64,000 bases of DNA, taken from Acarospora socialis. Taxonomy: Eukaryota > Ascomycota > Lecanoromycetes > Acarosporales > Acarosporaceae. The DNA lies in the NCBI GenBank assembly GCA_025617375.2, contig JAMYGW020000002.1, forward strand, positions 3,286,001 through 3,350,000, read 5' to 3'. The notes under the pieces were generated by a model. The model was not told the origin of the DNA, did not search any database, and saw nothing but the letters and a program-made list of their open reading frames with translations. Of the stretch, positions 20,544 through 31,523 are shown in pieces (within the stretch, counting starts at the first letter, position 1; each line of letters begins with the position of its first letter). The position numbers and the translations under genes are program-made.

Positions 20544-21837
20544 ATGTCGGACATAATGTCGGAAGAAATCGTACTCAGGTTACCACGTTCGGATAGCCCT
20601 GGCGACTACGTGCTGGTCAATATCGTTCCCCAGAGGTTTTCCCCGTTGGACCTCAAGTTGATAGCCACCGAAGGAGAAGCTCCATACGTTGGGAGTGGTA
20701 AGGCGCAATACTATATTCTCCCGTTGGGCAAGGTCGCTGACAAACCATGTCTAGTCACGCAGAGTGTCCTGGAGAAAATCCGTACGAAGAACTACCAGGG
20801 TGACGATGAGGAATGGCAGGATCTGATTGCTTGGGTTTTATTACGGAAAAGACTCGAAGGCAGAAAGGCCAAGACTTTGATTGGCCTGGAAACTGTTGCA
20901 GCAATCGACGGTGCCTCACTTACGATTATCCTTCGCAAGAACATCAGTGGCATCACGCAGAGGCTCGGTACCATCACACTGAAACAGGACGACTTGCAAG
21001 CCATAGAACTCTTCGACTGGGCCGGTACCGCTGCCGCTGCGACCACCGCTCTAGAGAGTGAAGTTGCTACCCTATCCGCCAAGTATCATGACCAACAAGA
21101 GGCACTTGCGAAGCTCAATGGTCAGCTGGAAAGCTTGATAAAAGCGAAAGAGGAGCATGAGAATGAGCTCTTGCAGAAATTCATGGAGCTGTTGAATGCT
21201 AAGAAGCTCAAAATTCGGGATCAACAACGGCTCCTGACTGGCGCAAAAGTGAATCTGGATAAAGGTAATCTTGTCTCACGTCGTACTACTTGCGATGCTA
21301 ACTTCATGTTTAGCGGAGCAGGTGAAGGGAACCAGACGCTCTAACGGACCTCGAAAGGCGGCACCATCGCGCCCTGGCAAGCGAAAGGCTGATGTGGAAC
21401 CCGTTGCAGCAGACTCCGGATCGGATGAAGATGATCTTGAGAGGATGGACCTCGACAAGGATAAATCAGCTGAAGAAGAGCAAGAGGATCCGGACCGGGC
21501 TTCTACACCAGATAAATCTGACTTGGATGCTACCGAGGATGAGGATGAGGATGAGGCGGACCTCGGTCCAGGACCGGCTAAGCAGCCTACAAAGTCTGGT
21601 ATAGGCGCAAAGGGCAAGGTTATCGAGGTGGCCAAACAACAGAGCGAGGCGAATTCCCAATCAACAAAAGCAAGTCCGCCTCCACGGAGGGAATTACCCT
21701 TCACCCAGATGCGTACAGCGAAGGAAGCACCTAAGGGAGATCCGCCGAACATATCCACAACCAAATCCACATCCGAGGCACCAAATGCAGTCGAGGAGGA
21801 AGACACCGAGGGTGAAACTGATGATGACGAGCTCTAA
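20544..21837 (+). CDS. xrcc4: XRCC4-like DNA ligase IV partner
   Basis: Exons 20544..21264 and 21314..21837 (49-nt intron) give 414 residues. XRCC4 (Lif1 in budding yeast) dimerises and binds DNA ligase IV in non-homologous end joining in the nucleus. The N-terminal head (about 1-165) carries LRLPRSDSPGDYVLVNI and an EEWQDLIAWVLL segment. It is followed by a helical coiled coil (about 170-235) ending LLNAKKLKIRDQQRLL, the conserved ligase-binding region of fungal members. The C-terminus is a highly acidic, Ser/Pro-rich tail with a basic patch (PRKAAPSRPGKRK), probably a nuclear localisation signal. XLF/Nej1 has a similar fold but lacks this helix motif. The gene ends 74 bp from a convergent small gene. 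Confidence 0.82.
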
Positions 21838-21911
21838 CAAATTTACATCGGTCTCTCGGCACACTATCCTGCATATCTGTCTAGAACAACATCGCCACTT
21901 GTCGCTTGTGA

Positions 21912-22354
21912 TCAACACCCGCGTCCGACACAGGGCAATAGCCGACTGTTGCCGTTGTTGGGATGTTCTAACCCAACAACTTTCACCTCCTTCGTGGTGT
22001 CCAACTCCTCATATCTCCTCAGATCAATTGGCTCTGCCAATAGCGGAACCACGTATGGGTCGAACGTCTTCCAGTACGGATTCTCCAGATGGTACTTCTG
22101 TGACTGTACCTCCGATACTCTATCTCAGAGTCAACATTCCCAAGCAGATACTCGAGGGAACTCACGCTCTCCCGGTCATAACGCTCGACAACGGTGAAGG
22201 CGCGCGGGTCATTAACCGCCTGCATCACCTCCCATTGGACTGTCTCTTGATCTTTGCGGTAAACCTGAGCCGCCTCGATGAGCTTGTTCTTCACTTTCTC
22301 GATGGAGGTCGGATCATCCTTCGTGTAGAGGTGTGCTACGATGGTGTAAACCAT
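21912..22354 (-). CDS. Small ABM/dimeric alpha-beta barrel domain protein
   Basis: Exons on the minus strand are 22354..22166 and 22103..21912 (62-nt intron, GTGAGT donor), giving 126 residues. The start MVYTIVAHLYTKDD and the segment IEKVKNKLIEAAQVYRKD, then PRAFTVVERYDRESSQKYH, fit the antibiotic-biosynthesis-monooxygenase (ABM) fold, a ferredoxin-like dimeric barrel. The splice gives YHLENPYWKTFDPYVVPLL, as in fungal ABM-domain proteins. Such proteins act as small quinone-forming monooxygenases or have no known activity. It lies tail-to-tail with XRCC4 and 1.7 kb beyond the phosphonate block, so membership in that block is doubtful. Confidence 0.78.
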
Positions 22355-23619
22355 TGTTTGTTCGGTTCCCTACGTACGTGTATGACAAGGAATATACTTT
22401 AAAGATCACGTCGCGGCGTTCTTTCAAGAGGCAGAAGGACGATCAAAATATGATTCACAGGGGAACCAAATGGGCAGACTTTATAACTCGTTTTATGAGG
22501 TGATGGCGGGCGCCAATCTCAAAAGCGACTACTAAGGGAACACCCCTCAATTTCGAGCAAGGGAAGGCCCGACTAGACGTTGATTTTCCAACAGTTCGAA
22601 GAGTACTGATGGAACATACATTAAGCAATCGCCGGTCACTGCGCGACTACTGATCAATTATCGTTTATCATAGTAGGAGAATTGATGCAGCGTGGACTCG
22701 AACCATACCACCAAGACAGGGTAGCAGCGACGGTTCGTCATGTACGAAGGTACCTTGTTGATAGTCTGTGGGTACTTCGTACTCGCGGAATCGTTGCACG
22801 AGCCTGATGTATCTTACTCCGTACCTACTTTTGTATCCGATCGGGTTTGTGTCCCAGTCACCTCATGCGCGCTTGCTTGCATGAAGAAGTGCGAAGGAAA
22901 AGACGATTGGGTGCTCGTGCTATCCGCCTGCACAATCTTCTTCCCGCCCTCTTTCATCATCAACATCATCCTTTGTTCTGTTGCCCAACGACGACGGACT
23001 GACAAACCTAAGTACGATAGGAATGATGTCAATTGAATAGATAAATCTGTACTAACTTTTCTTGCCAAAGTGATCCCGTCAGTATCAAGATATATATTTT
23101 CTGACGAGGAGTGGCAGTACTCGTACTCTGTAACTTATATAAATAAACAGCCGATGACATTGAGTTTGCATTTGCGGCAGGTACCGCACGGACCGAGCGC
23201 CGTGATCACCAGTCATCTCGATTCAGCCTTAACATTAATCCGGGAGCTCTCCCTCTCCCTCTCCCTCCACCTCTACCTCACCGACCTCATACATATAGGT
23301 ACAGATACCTGCTCTACGGAGTACTCCATAATTTACTCATCGCTCTTGCCTGTACGGAGTACTCCACCTACCCTATTGAGAGCAATGAGTACACTACCTA
23401 ATACGGACAGCGCGCAATACAGTACCTTCCCTATTGTGTTGTGGATGGTGCTATTCAGGTCGTTCCTTGCTGGTGCTGGAGGCCTTCATATCACCACAAT
23501 AAACACACTCAAGTTTCTGCACTCAGATATCAACTCATTCACACTCATGCGCTCAAGCCTTCTTCACTCTCGCACTCAGATTCACTCCAGTCAAACTCCA
23601 TAACACGTACAAAAGAGCA
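22355..23619. other. Intergenic with palindromic GGAGTACTCC pair
   Basis: 1.27 kb without a supported gene. Two copies of TACGGAGTACTCC, containing the perfect palindrome GGAGTACTCC, lie at about 23317-23329 and 23354-23366. A T-arm-like string on the minus strand near 22690 is not a tRNA. The right part is the promoter of the next gene. Confidence 0.5.
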
Positions 23620-25983
23620 ATGGCAACCATGTCGACCACTGGAGGACTCTCAAAGCAGCGTTTGGCCACTGGCGGAACCAAGTCTACTCTCAGTGCGGCC
23701 TCGTCTTCCAAACACTCCTCGACCAGTCGTGCGATCAAGTCTACTCCCTCCGTTACAACACCGTCATCCAGGAATCTCTCAATCAATGGTACTTCCAAGC
23801 CTACTACTGTCACCGCTGCATCGTCTCTCAAGAAGCTCTCAGCCACTGGTACAACGAAGTCTACAACTCTCTCTACTGCATCGTCTTCAAAGAATCCCTC
23901 AACCACTGTTACAACCATGTCTACAGGAGCGTCCTCGAAGAACCCCTCGCCCGCCTTTACAACCAAGTCTACGATTACTGCAAAATCGTCTCAGAAACCC
24001 TCTACCACCGGTGTCACCACACAAACCAAGTCTCACATCAACCATCGCCACCAAAACGCTTCCGACATCACGCCATACTACCTCACCGTCCCCACCACTA
24101 AGCCATACCAGGTCACTCCTTACTACGAGGGTCTTTGGCAGCGAGGGTCGCCGTTTTCCCTAGCGGAGGAAAACCTCCAATACATGACCTTCCTTTACGA
24201 CCAATGGCAGGACGGCTTGGCCGTCGCTGTCGGCAATTGGGACGACGACAACGGCGGCATCATGGACAAGACCAAGGCGGAGGGGTCCAAGTCCGGGCCC
24301 TCGACTCCTCCACGCGACCAGGCGCCAAGGAAGAAGATCTCCTTGAGTGCATACAAGAGGAAGAGGGCTGGAGAGAGCGGGGAAACCACCCCTAGCCTGG
24401 GAGGTGGAGACGTCCCGCCAGCCAAGAAGGCGCGGAAGTCGCCACCTCCCCTCCAGCCCGCCCCGACGAAGACCCCTCCTCCTCCCCCTCCCACTCTCGC
24501 TCCCGCCGCCGCTCCACCTCCAGCTCCCGCTGCCGTCCCGGGCCCCGTCGCTCCAGCCACCGCGGCTCCCGCCACTGCTGCTCCCGCCACCGCTTCCACC
24601 GCCTCCAAAAAGCCGACGCCGGCCAACCCCGACAAGGGGCTCTCTCACAAACTCCCCCCGCTCCTCTCCCCAACTCTCCCCACCAGCATCGAAGAAGAGC
24701 TGGCGAAAGAACGGGGATCCTCGGCTTCACAGCCTTCGCGAAAAACGAAGGTGGTGAAGCTGAGGATCCCCAGGCGGTTACAGAAGACGGTGGCCAGGCT
24801 CCTCCAGACAAAGCCCCAGCCAAAGCGGCCGGTGACCACCGCCGCTCCTTCGGCCGCTTTGGCTGGGGCTAAGCGGCCACGGCCCAACGACGACGAGACG
24901 GCCCGTGATCCTCCGTCGAAACGCCCGAGGGCGCCTCACGGGACGGATCTTCCTCACCAACCTCGAACACCGATTCCTCCTCCCTCCAAATCCCCGCCGT
25001 TCAAGTCGCAGTCCTCACACCCTGGTAGTGCCAGCAAATCCACGGGCGCCACCACGCCTAAGCGTGATGTCAAAGCCGTGGCGGCCGTGGCGCTGAGACG
25101 CCCTCGATCCGGCGACGGGGACGTGATGACCCCGACAGCACCGCCGAGCACGGAGAAACCCAAACCTCCTCTCCACAACGCCTCCTCATCATCTACCAGC
25201 ACGACCGCCGCCGCCACCACCACACGACAAGAAGACATCACCGCCCTGCGAGCCGACAACAAGAAATACCTCGCACTCGGCCGCGACCTCAAGCACGCCG
25301 CCGACGCCCTCCTCAAACCCAAGGACTCCGCCCCCGCCACCACGACAACCACTACCATCGACGCCGACGCCACCAACCGCGGCACCGCCGTCGCCCTCGA
25401 GTGCGTTCTCTGCTACATGCTGGCCTTCGCTCTCGCCGACGAAGCCTCCCACCTCGCGCGCCTCCCCTCCGGCGATGCCTCCAGCTGGCGCTCCCTCCTC
25501 CCCTACTGGGCTTTCGTCGAGTCTAAATGCCAACAGCAACCCCAAAACCCGCTCCTCCACGGCCTCGTCCTCCAGCTCGGCGCCGTCTGCCGCGACGTCA
25601 TCCACAACCACGACCTCGATCGCCTCGCTTCCGATCCCCTTCCATCCTCTTCCTCCACCACCGCTGCTGAGGAGTTCGCCGACTTCAAAACTCGCCTCGT
25701 CGATAACGCCCGCGTCGCACGAACTCTTTGGGCTGAAGGCACGCGTCGCTTGCCGGTCGATGCGCTCCGCGAGCGGTTTCCGAGGACTTGGGAGAAGAGG
25801 ACGGCCGTGCCTGCTGTGGGGCGCGTGAGGCTCGAGCCGGGCGCGTATGGTGGGGACTTTTATTTACCGTTGAGTGGTGGTGGCGTTTCGAGCGCTGTTG
25901 AGGCCGTGAGGGTCGGTTGGGCGGTTCTGGGCGAGTGGTGTGCTAAGAAAGAAGTGAAGTGGGAGGGGAGGTTGGGGTTATGA
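23620..25983 (+). CDS. Low-complexity, probably nuclear protein of unknown function
   Basis: Single exon, 787 residues; I do not recognise the family. Residues 1 to about 140 are a degenerate repeat of about 20 residues rich in Ser, Thr and Lys, around TTKST and SSSKNPST cores, in roughly six copies. A more ordinary segment follows (about 148-210, with TPYYEGLWQRGSPFSLAEEN). Next come KKISLSAYKRKRAGE and PPAKKARKSPPP (likely nuclear signals), a Pro/Ala tract, and a basic disordered region. The last 200 residues look folded, with VLCYMLAFALADEASHLARL, WRSLLPYWAFVESKC and a tail with ALRERFPRTWEKR. The high GC of the middle leaves long shadow frames on both strands. A chromatin or transcription role would be a guess. 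Confidence 0.7.
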   Translation: MATMSTTGGLSKQRLATGGTKSTLSAASSSKHSSTSRAIKSTPSVTTPSSRNLSINGTSKPTTVTAASSLKKLSATGTTKSTTLSTASSSKNPSTTVTTMSTGASSKNPSPAFTTKSTITAKSSQKPSTTGVTTQTKSHINHRHQNASDITPYYLTVPTTKPYQVTPYYEGLWQRGSPFSLAEENLQYMTFLYDQWQDGLAVAVGNWDDDNGGIMDKTKAEGSKSGPSTPPRDQAPRKKISLSAYKRKRAGESGETTPSLGGGDVPPAKKARKSPPPLQPAPTKTPPPPPPTLAPAAAPPPAPAAVPGPVAPATAAPATAAPATASTASKKPTPANPDKGLSHKLPPLLSPTLPTSIEEELAKERGSSASQPSRKTKVVKLRIPRRLQKTVARLLQTKPQPKRPVTTAAPSAALAGAKRPRPNDDETARDPPSKRPRAPHGTDLPHQPRTPIPPPSKSPPFKSQSSHPGSASKSTGATTPKRDVKAVAAVALRRPRSGDGDVMTPTAPPSTEKPKPPLHNASSSSTSTTAAATTTRQEDITALRADNKKYLALGRDLKHAADALLKPKDSAPATTTTTTIDADATNRGTAVALECVLCYMLAFALADEASHLARLPSGDASSWRSLLPYWAFVESKCQQQPQNPLLHGLVLQLGAVCRDVIHNHDLDRLASDPLPSSSSTTAAEEFADFKTRLVDNARVARTLWAEGTRRLPVDALRERFPRTWEKRTAVPAVGRVRLEPGAYGGDFYLPLSGGGVSSAVEAVRVGWAVLGEWCAKKEVKWEGRLGL
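23680..24030 (+). repeat. Degenerate in-frame tandem repeat (Ser/Thr/Lys units)
   Basis: Around six diverged units of about 60 bp, each with a run such as TCGTCTTCCAA(A/G) followed by ACAAC(G/C)AAGTCTAC. The unit is a multiple of three, so the frame is kept. Boundaries are approximate. Confidence 0.55.
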
Positions 25984-26540
25984 GTGAGAGTGAGAGTGAG
26001 GTTGCTGGGAGCAGGGATCAGAGAGGGATCTGTTTATGGAAACTGGGACTGGGACCGGGACTGGGACTGATGACGGACGGGACATGTGTTCATGACGCAC
26101 GCTTATGGCTAACCTACGGTGTATTGCTTTGTCGTGTAAATATTAGCGAGCGTATTCTTGCTTTTGCCTCTGTCTTCCGGGTTTGCGCGAGATGGGGATT
26201 GGGTTCTGGGTTTTCGGGCTTGGGGTTTGGGGCGTCTTCGGCATAGTATAGCGGGGGCGCGGCATAGCGGAGCGTGGATACCATTGCGTTGCGTTCGTTA
26301 GGGTAACTCACCTATCGAACTTGGAATATACCTCACGTTACAGTATCTCAGAAAATAGACCGACTCGTACCAGCGAGGAAGGTTCCCAATGAAAAAGACA
26401 TCTTAATCAATTCCGATTGTATGTACTATGGTACAAGTGCAACCTTTCCAATCTATAACCCACCAGCCCACCCTTCCTTCCCACTTCCCAGCCAACGGTT
26501 CAACCCCACTCCCCACTCTCCCCACCCATTCCACTAAGCA
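25984..26540. other. Intergenic between convergent genes
   Basis: 557 bp of 3' flanks, with short GAGTGA and GGGACT repeats just after the stop at 25983. No gene is seen. Confidence 0.5.
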
Positions 26541-28873
26541 CTACGAACTACAACTACACTGCATCGCCCGCCCCATCCTCGGCACATCGCCACAGAACCG
26601 CTCCTCCTCGCCCTCATCCCACCCCCACCTCTCCTCGAACGGGTTCAGCGCCATCTGCAAGACCCGCTGCAAGATCTCCCGCTCGCCGCCCGTCTCCACG
26701 CGCCGGATCAACTCGTCTAGGATCCAGGATTTCGGGATGAACTGTTGGTTCCCCAGTGATGTTAGTGGGTTGCGATTTGAGCAGCAAAGGTTGGGGATTG
26801 TGCAGGGAACGAAAGAGAAGGATAAGAACAAAGGTGTTGTTTGGAGAGACGGAAGGAAAAGAAAATGTTTTTACCTTGGGATTGACCCTCTTCATCGCCA
26901 CCATCCTCGCCTCATCCCCCTCCGCGCCCCAATCCTCCAGCACGCGCGCGAGCCACGCGTCGAGCCATTTCGCGACGCGGGCGCGGGCGTTGGCGTCCGT
27001 GTTGCCGATGCCGGTGACGCCTTCGTGGTGGAAGAAGAGGGCCGCGGCGTCGTTCCGCTTCTCGTCCGTGTCGAGGGCGGAGGTGGGCAGGGAGGAGAGC
27101 TTGCGGAAGAATTGGTTGAAGTCGAGTTCGAGCGTCTGCATGGTATCGAGGAGGTCGGAGTAGAGGCTTTCGTCGTCGTCGTCGTTGTCGTTTTTGTTGT
27201 TGCTTTCGTTGGTCTTGTGGGATTTGAGACCAAGGCGGGCGGTCATGAGACGCTTGTATTCGGCCATGAAGACGGCATTGTATTCTTCGCCCACGGCCGT
27301 GATAATGGTTTCGGCGCGCTTGATGAGCTCGGGCGCGAAATCTTTGCTCACGCCTTTGTTGATGAATTCTTCGTCGTCCACGTGTGAGCCCGCGCCAATC
27401 AGTTCGCCGAAAGACTCGCCGAGTCGGACGAGGTTCCACCAGATGATGGACGGTTGGTTGCGGTAAGAGTAGCGGAGCATGTGGTCGTCGTGGTTGGGCG
27501 TGTAGTTTGGGTCGAAGTTGTCGAGGAAGGCGAAAGGACCGAAGTCGATGGAGAGGCCGAAGATGGAGGTGTTGTCGGTGTTGAGGACGCCATTGGTGAA
27601 GGCGTATGCTTGCCATGCCGCCACGGTTTTGGCGTTGCGTCGGACGATTTCGCGATAGAGTCGCGTGAATCGGTTCTCTTCGGCTCCTTCGGCGCCTTGT
27701 AATTCGGTCTCGGAAACACCTCGTGACGGGTTGACGGCTGAGGTGGTAATGTCGGTATCGGAGGGGAGTGCTGCGGGTAGAGAAGACCAGCCATCGAAGA
27801 CCTTCTCGGCGATGTATGTGGAGACTTGGCGGATGAGATCGCGGTTGCCGCGAGCACGAAGAATGTCAAAGGTTCCGATACGGAGCCACGACTGAGCGAA
27901 GCGGGTGACGATGGCGCCTGGCTCAAGACGCTCCCGTCGAACTTTCTCGTTGGGCAAGAGCGTTAGGGCCAAGGCTCTTGTGGAGGGAATGTTTAGGGCG
28001 TTGAGCGCTGGTGGAAATGGTTAGCCATAACCATAGCGGAAGGGATAATGAACTGATGAGCAGCTGTACCTTCTGATACTATAAATTCACGGATGCTCGA
28101 GCGCAGTACTGCTTTGCCATCCGCGAAGCGGGAATAGGGAGTTTTGCCGGCACCTTTGAGTTGAATCTCGTAGCGAACCTTGGTCTCAGGGTTCGTAGCC
28201 TCGAAGAGTGATATTGCTCGCTGAAACGAGTCAGTCAACGGTCTGCAATGATAATTTCCTCAAGACATACACCATCACCAAGCTGACCTGCCCAAGAACC
28301 ACTGCACATTCGTAAGTAAAGTCCTCTTGAGAGATACCGGGTTAACTGTACAATTGCCATCCTGCTATCCGTAAGTATGAGTGTATCCAGACAAAAGATT
28401 GTCAACGTACCTCCATAACATTGTGCCCAAGGGTAAATCCCTTCGCCACTTTCCTCATCCCAAAAGAACTTGTTACCCGCTACCAGCTGCTTGAACTCCT
28501 CCGTTTTCTCCTCGCCCGGTTTTAACCCAATATCCCTCATAGCTCTTTCACTCACAGCAAGGAGCTCTGGCTCCTTGCTTTCCTCCGGCCGTACGTAGGT
28601 GTACAACGCTCCTTTCACCATTCGCGGCCCAAGGGATCGGCGGGGTGCCTTGTGGGAAGCGGCAGGTGTCGGGAATGTCGGATCAGGTGGTAAGGAGGAT
28701 GTGAAGACATTTGATTTGGGAAGGTCGCCGAGAGTAACACCAGAGGAGTGACCACTGCTGCCATTGCTTGTACCGTCGGTGCCGTTCATGGCGCCGTTCG
28801 AGAGATGGGCTGTCATCTGAGCGAGTCGCGTGCGGTTGATTGCTGGGCGGCGTGCCAGGGTGCGGAGGAGCAT
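26541..28873 (-). CDS. selO: SelO-type protein AMPylase (pseudokinase fold), Cys form
   Basis: Six exons on the minus strand: 28873..28411, 28361..28352 (only 10 nt), 28301..28271, 28220..28070, 28007..26875 and 26741..26541, giving 662 residues. SelO (Fmp40 in yeast) is usually mitochondrial and transfers AMP to proteins in redox stress. The N-terminus is Arg-rich without acidic residues ([20 protein letters not shown]), fitting a mitochondrial presequence. Key stretches are [24 protein letters not shown], built across three introns; [39 protein letters not shown]; and [19 protein letters not shown] (Mg/ATP Asn and Asp). The tail ends MQCSCSS; its antepenultimate Cys sits where vertebrate SelO has selenocysteine. 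The 10-nt exon is required to keep GGWQFG in frame. Confidence 0.92.
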
Positions 28874-29318
28874 ATAAGAAAGTCTGCCCAGAAATTGGTG
28901 TGATTGTCTGAGTTGAAGATGGCCAAAAAGTCTAGAAATTTATATGCTTGCATGACCGTTGATTGCGTATGTGCCAACCCTAACGCCACTGTTCATTGGG
29001 TCCGGAGAAGACGGGAAAGGAAACAATTGCATCATATGACGGGCCGTTATTCGTTCCGTAGTGGAACGGTAAGCAATGCCGAGGCCAGTGATCGACGCGC
29101 TAAATCACGGCAAGTCACGGTGGGGAGGTGGGGTGTGAGCCATGTCTGAGAAATTACAGAGCTTCCTATATACCAACATAAGATACATTCTTATACATGA
29201 GCATTGTCAATTTGAAAAGGAGATTTATCAATCGTACTTTGGGAGCATCATTTAGGCCTGGTCTTTCTACTTTGCGGCCATGCAACCTCCACTCTACCAG
29301 AGAAAAATCAGCGCAAAG
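28874..29318. promoter_or_regulatory. Divergent selO/AKR promoter region
   Basis: 445 bp between opposite starts, with no other open frame of merit. Confidence 0.5.
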
Positions 29319-30321
29319 ATGGCCAAACTTCCGACTGAGATCCCATCGTTGAAACTGAACGATGGCACCTCCATCCCAATGGTAAACATCTCGCGAGCTC
29401 AACCTCTTTCCACGGTCCTAACAATCCTCAAGCTAGGCTACGGCACCGGAACTGCCTGGTTCAAGTCCGGCGACGACGGCAAAACCGACCGCACGCTCGT
29501 CGAAGCCATCAAAACAGCCATCAAGATGGGCTACCACCACCTCGACGGGGCCGAAGTCTATAACACGGAACGCGAAGTCGGCACCGCCATCAAGGAAAGC
29601 GGTGTGCCGCGGGAGAAGCTCTTCGTCACAACCAAAGTCATCACCAATATCGCCAACATCCCCAAAGCCATCGACACGAGTCTGAAGAAACTCGGACTCG
29701 ACTATGTTGACCTGTAGGGCTCTCAGTCCCACCTATCACTTTCACCCTCCGGACTAACGTCTCCACACAAGCTACCTCATCCACGCCCCCTTCTTCGCCA
29801 AAACTCCGGCCGACCTCCAACACGCTTGGGCGGAAATGGAAGCCGTCAAGAAAGCCGGCAAAGCAAAGTCCATCGGTGTATCCAACTACCTGCAAACGCA
29901 CCTCGAGACCACGCTCGCAAAAGCCACGATCCCGCCCTCAATCAACCAAATCGAATACCACCCCTACCTGCAACACGGCACCCTTCTCTCCTACCAGCAC
30001 TCCTCCGCCAACATTGCCACCGCCGCCTACTCACCCCTCTCCGCTGTCACGAAAGCTAAGCCCGGGCCCGTCGACGAGTGCATGGCGCAGCTGGCGAAGA
30101 AGTACTACGTCAGCGAGGCGGAGATTAGTTTAAGGTGGTGCTTGGATCAGGGGATCGTGGCAATCACCACGAGCGGGAAGGAGTCGAGGCTGAGCGATTA
30201 TTTGCGTGCCACGGCGTTCAAGTTGACGCTGAAGGAGGTCGAGGAGATTAAACGGTTGGGTGAGGGGAAGCATTATCGGGGCTTTTGGAATGATAAGATT
30301 GCGGCGGACGACAAGTCGTAG
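29319..30321 (+). CDS. Aldo-keto reductase (AKR1-5 type)
   Basis: Exons 29319..29381, 29433..29713 and 29772..30321 give 297 residues. The start [16 protein letters not shown] fits the family; an in-frame ATG at 29280 would add 13 residues. NAD(P)H-dependent reduction of carbonyls in the cytosol is expected. The tetrad is seen in [17 protein letters not shown] (Asp, Tyr), TTKVITN (Lys) and YLIHAPFF (His). Cofactor-side motifs are AAYSPLSAV and [15 protein letters not shown]. The first intron is 51 nt, a multiple of three with no stop, so the frame reads through it; it was still called an intron because removal gives [12 protein letters not shown] and it contains a CTAAC branch site. Unrelated in subfamily to the AKR at 19114. 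Confidence 0.87.
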
Positions 30322-31523
30322 GTTAGGTGTTGCATATCTGATGCTGATGGTTATAGGCACGTACATAGAATGAATGTATAGATCGTAATAATCGTGGCCG
30401 TTGTGCCTTCTTTCGCACTTGTCTTGAAGCCTTATTCGTTTCCAACCGTAGACGAAGCCCACTTCAACCTACTTCCTCTACTGCCTAGACTCCCTCTTGT
30501 CAACCCAACACCGCAATTGTGAATACCCATGACACTGACATAGAGATCCTTCAAGGACACAGAACGGAAGGACACCCGCCGATATCGGGTCGGATAGAAT
30601 CCACCATAGCGCCGACGCATTGGCTGTGTTGAGTTGGGCCATTGAAGTGGGAACGTATCGGAGATGGAGAGAATAGATAATGACATACGGTTCACATTCC
30701 TGGTAAGTAGGCTAAGCAGGGGGGCGGCTTGTTGAATACACGGATCAAGGAATTTGAGGTCCTAGGTTCCAAACTACCTCGTGTCCTAAAGGCAAGAAGA
30801 ACTCAAATCTGCAGAGGTCTGGTTGGGAGAGACAGGGAGTTCAGACGGACTCGGTGACTTGAAGAGATGAACAGCGTGTGCTCCTAGTCGGCTTGTAGAG
30901 CATCGATATGAAGTAGCTCCTGAGGCTTAACTCATCTAGAAGACCGCGACTGGACCACAGGTATAGGCGTGCGCTCCAAAGCGAGCAGCTTGGCCATACA
31001 CGCCGCGTTGATGAAGTGGATAGTATATGGTGACTGGTCCACTATCGAAAGTTCGAAGTCGTGAATCTTTCTTATCGATGATCGCGACAATAGCTTCACA
31101 GACATAGAGCTTTCGATAGAGGGACGCCAACCCAGACAAACGCACCTGATCACGACGGCGCCAGCTGTACAACCATGAATACCGAAACTGGGAAGCCGAC
31201 ATTGAATGCTTTCGCAGTCACTCCGAGCGTGCCCACGTCAGAGATCACAAGACGGGATGTGAATGAGGGTTGCGAACCCTTGAATCCTCCCTATGTCGTG
31301 GTCTTCAAAACCAGGCTCTTATGCTTCTCTACTCCATTTCTTCTCTTCCTGTTTCGTAGAACATCAGTATCGGATTTCCCTCTACTCTCAGCCCGGCCGG
31401 ACTCGACGAGACTAGCAATAGACCTTTACTAGCATAGGCTCCATTTTGCTGCTGCCGACAAGGTTTCATAGCAGCACGTCGTAACCAAGTCCCCAAGCTG
31501 GAAGTCGCTGAACCCTAAGTACT
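30322..31523. other. Intergenic
   Basis: 1.2 kb with only short frames. The right part is the promoter of the His-rich J-protein gene. I see nothing else in it. Confidence 0.5.

Noticed and set aside
21912-22354. ABM-domain gene as part of the phosphonate cluster
   Set aside because: XRCC4, a housekeeping gene, lies between, and no shared motif is found near it.
22684-22760. tRNA-like T-arm (GGTTCGAGTCC on the minus strand)
   Set aside because: The acceptor, D and anticodon stems cannot be formed around it, and the T-stem has a mismatch.
24160-24887. Several long minus-strand frames rich in Gly/Arg/Ser
   Set aside because: Antisense shadows of the GC-rich Pro/Ala tract of the 23620-25983 gene.
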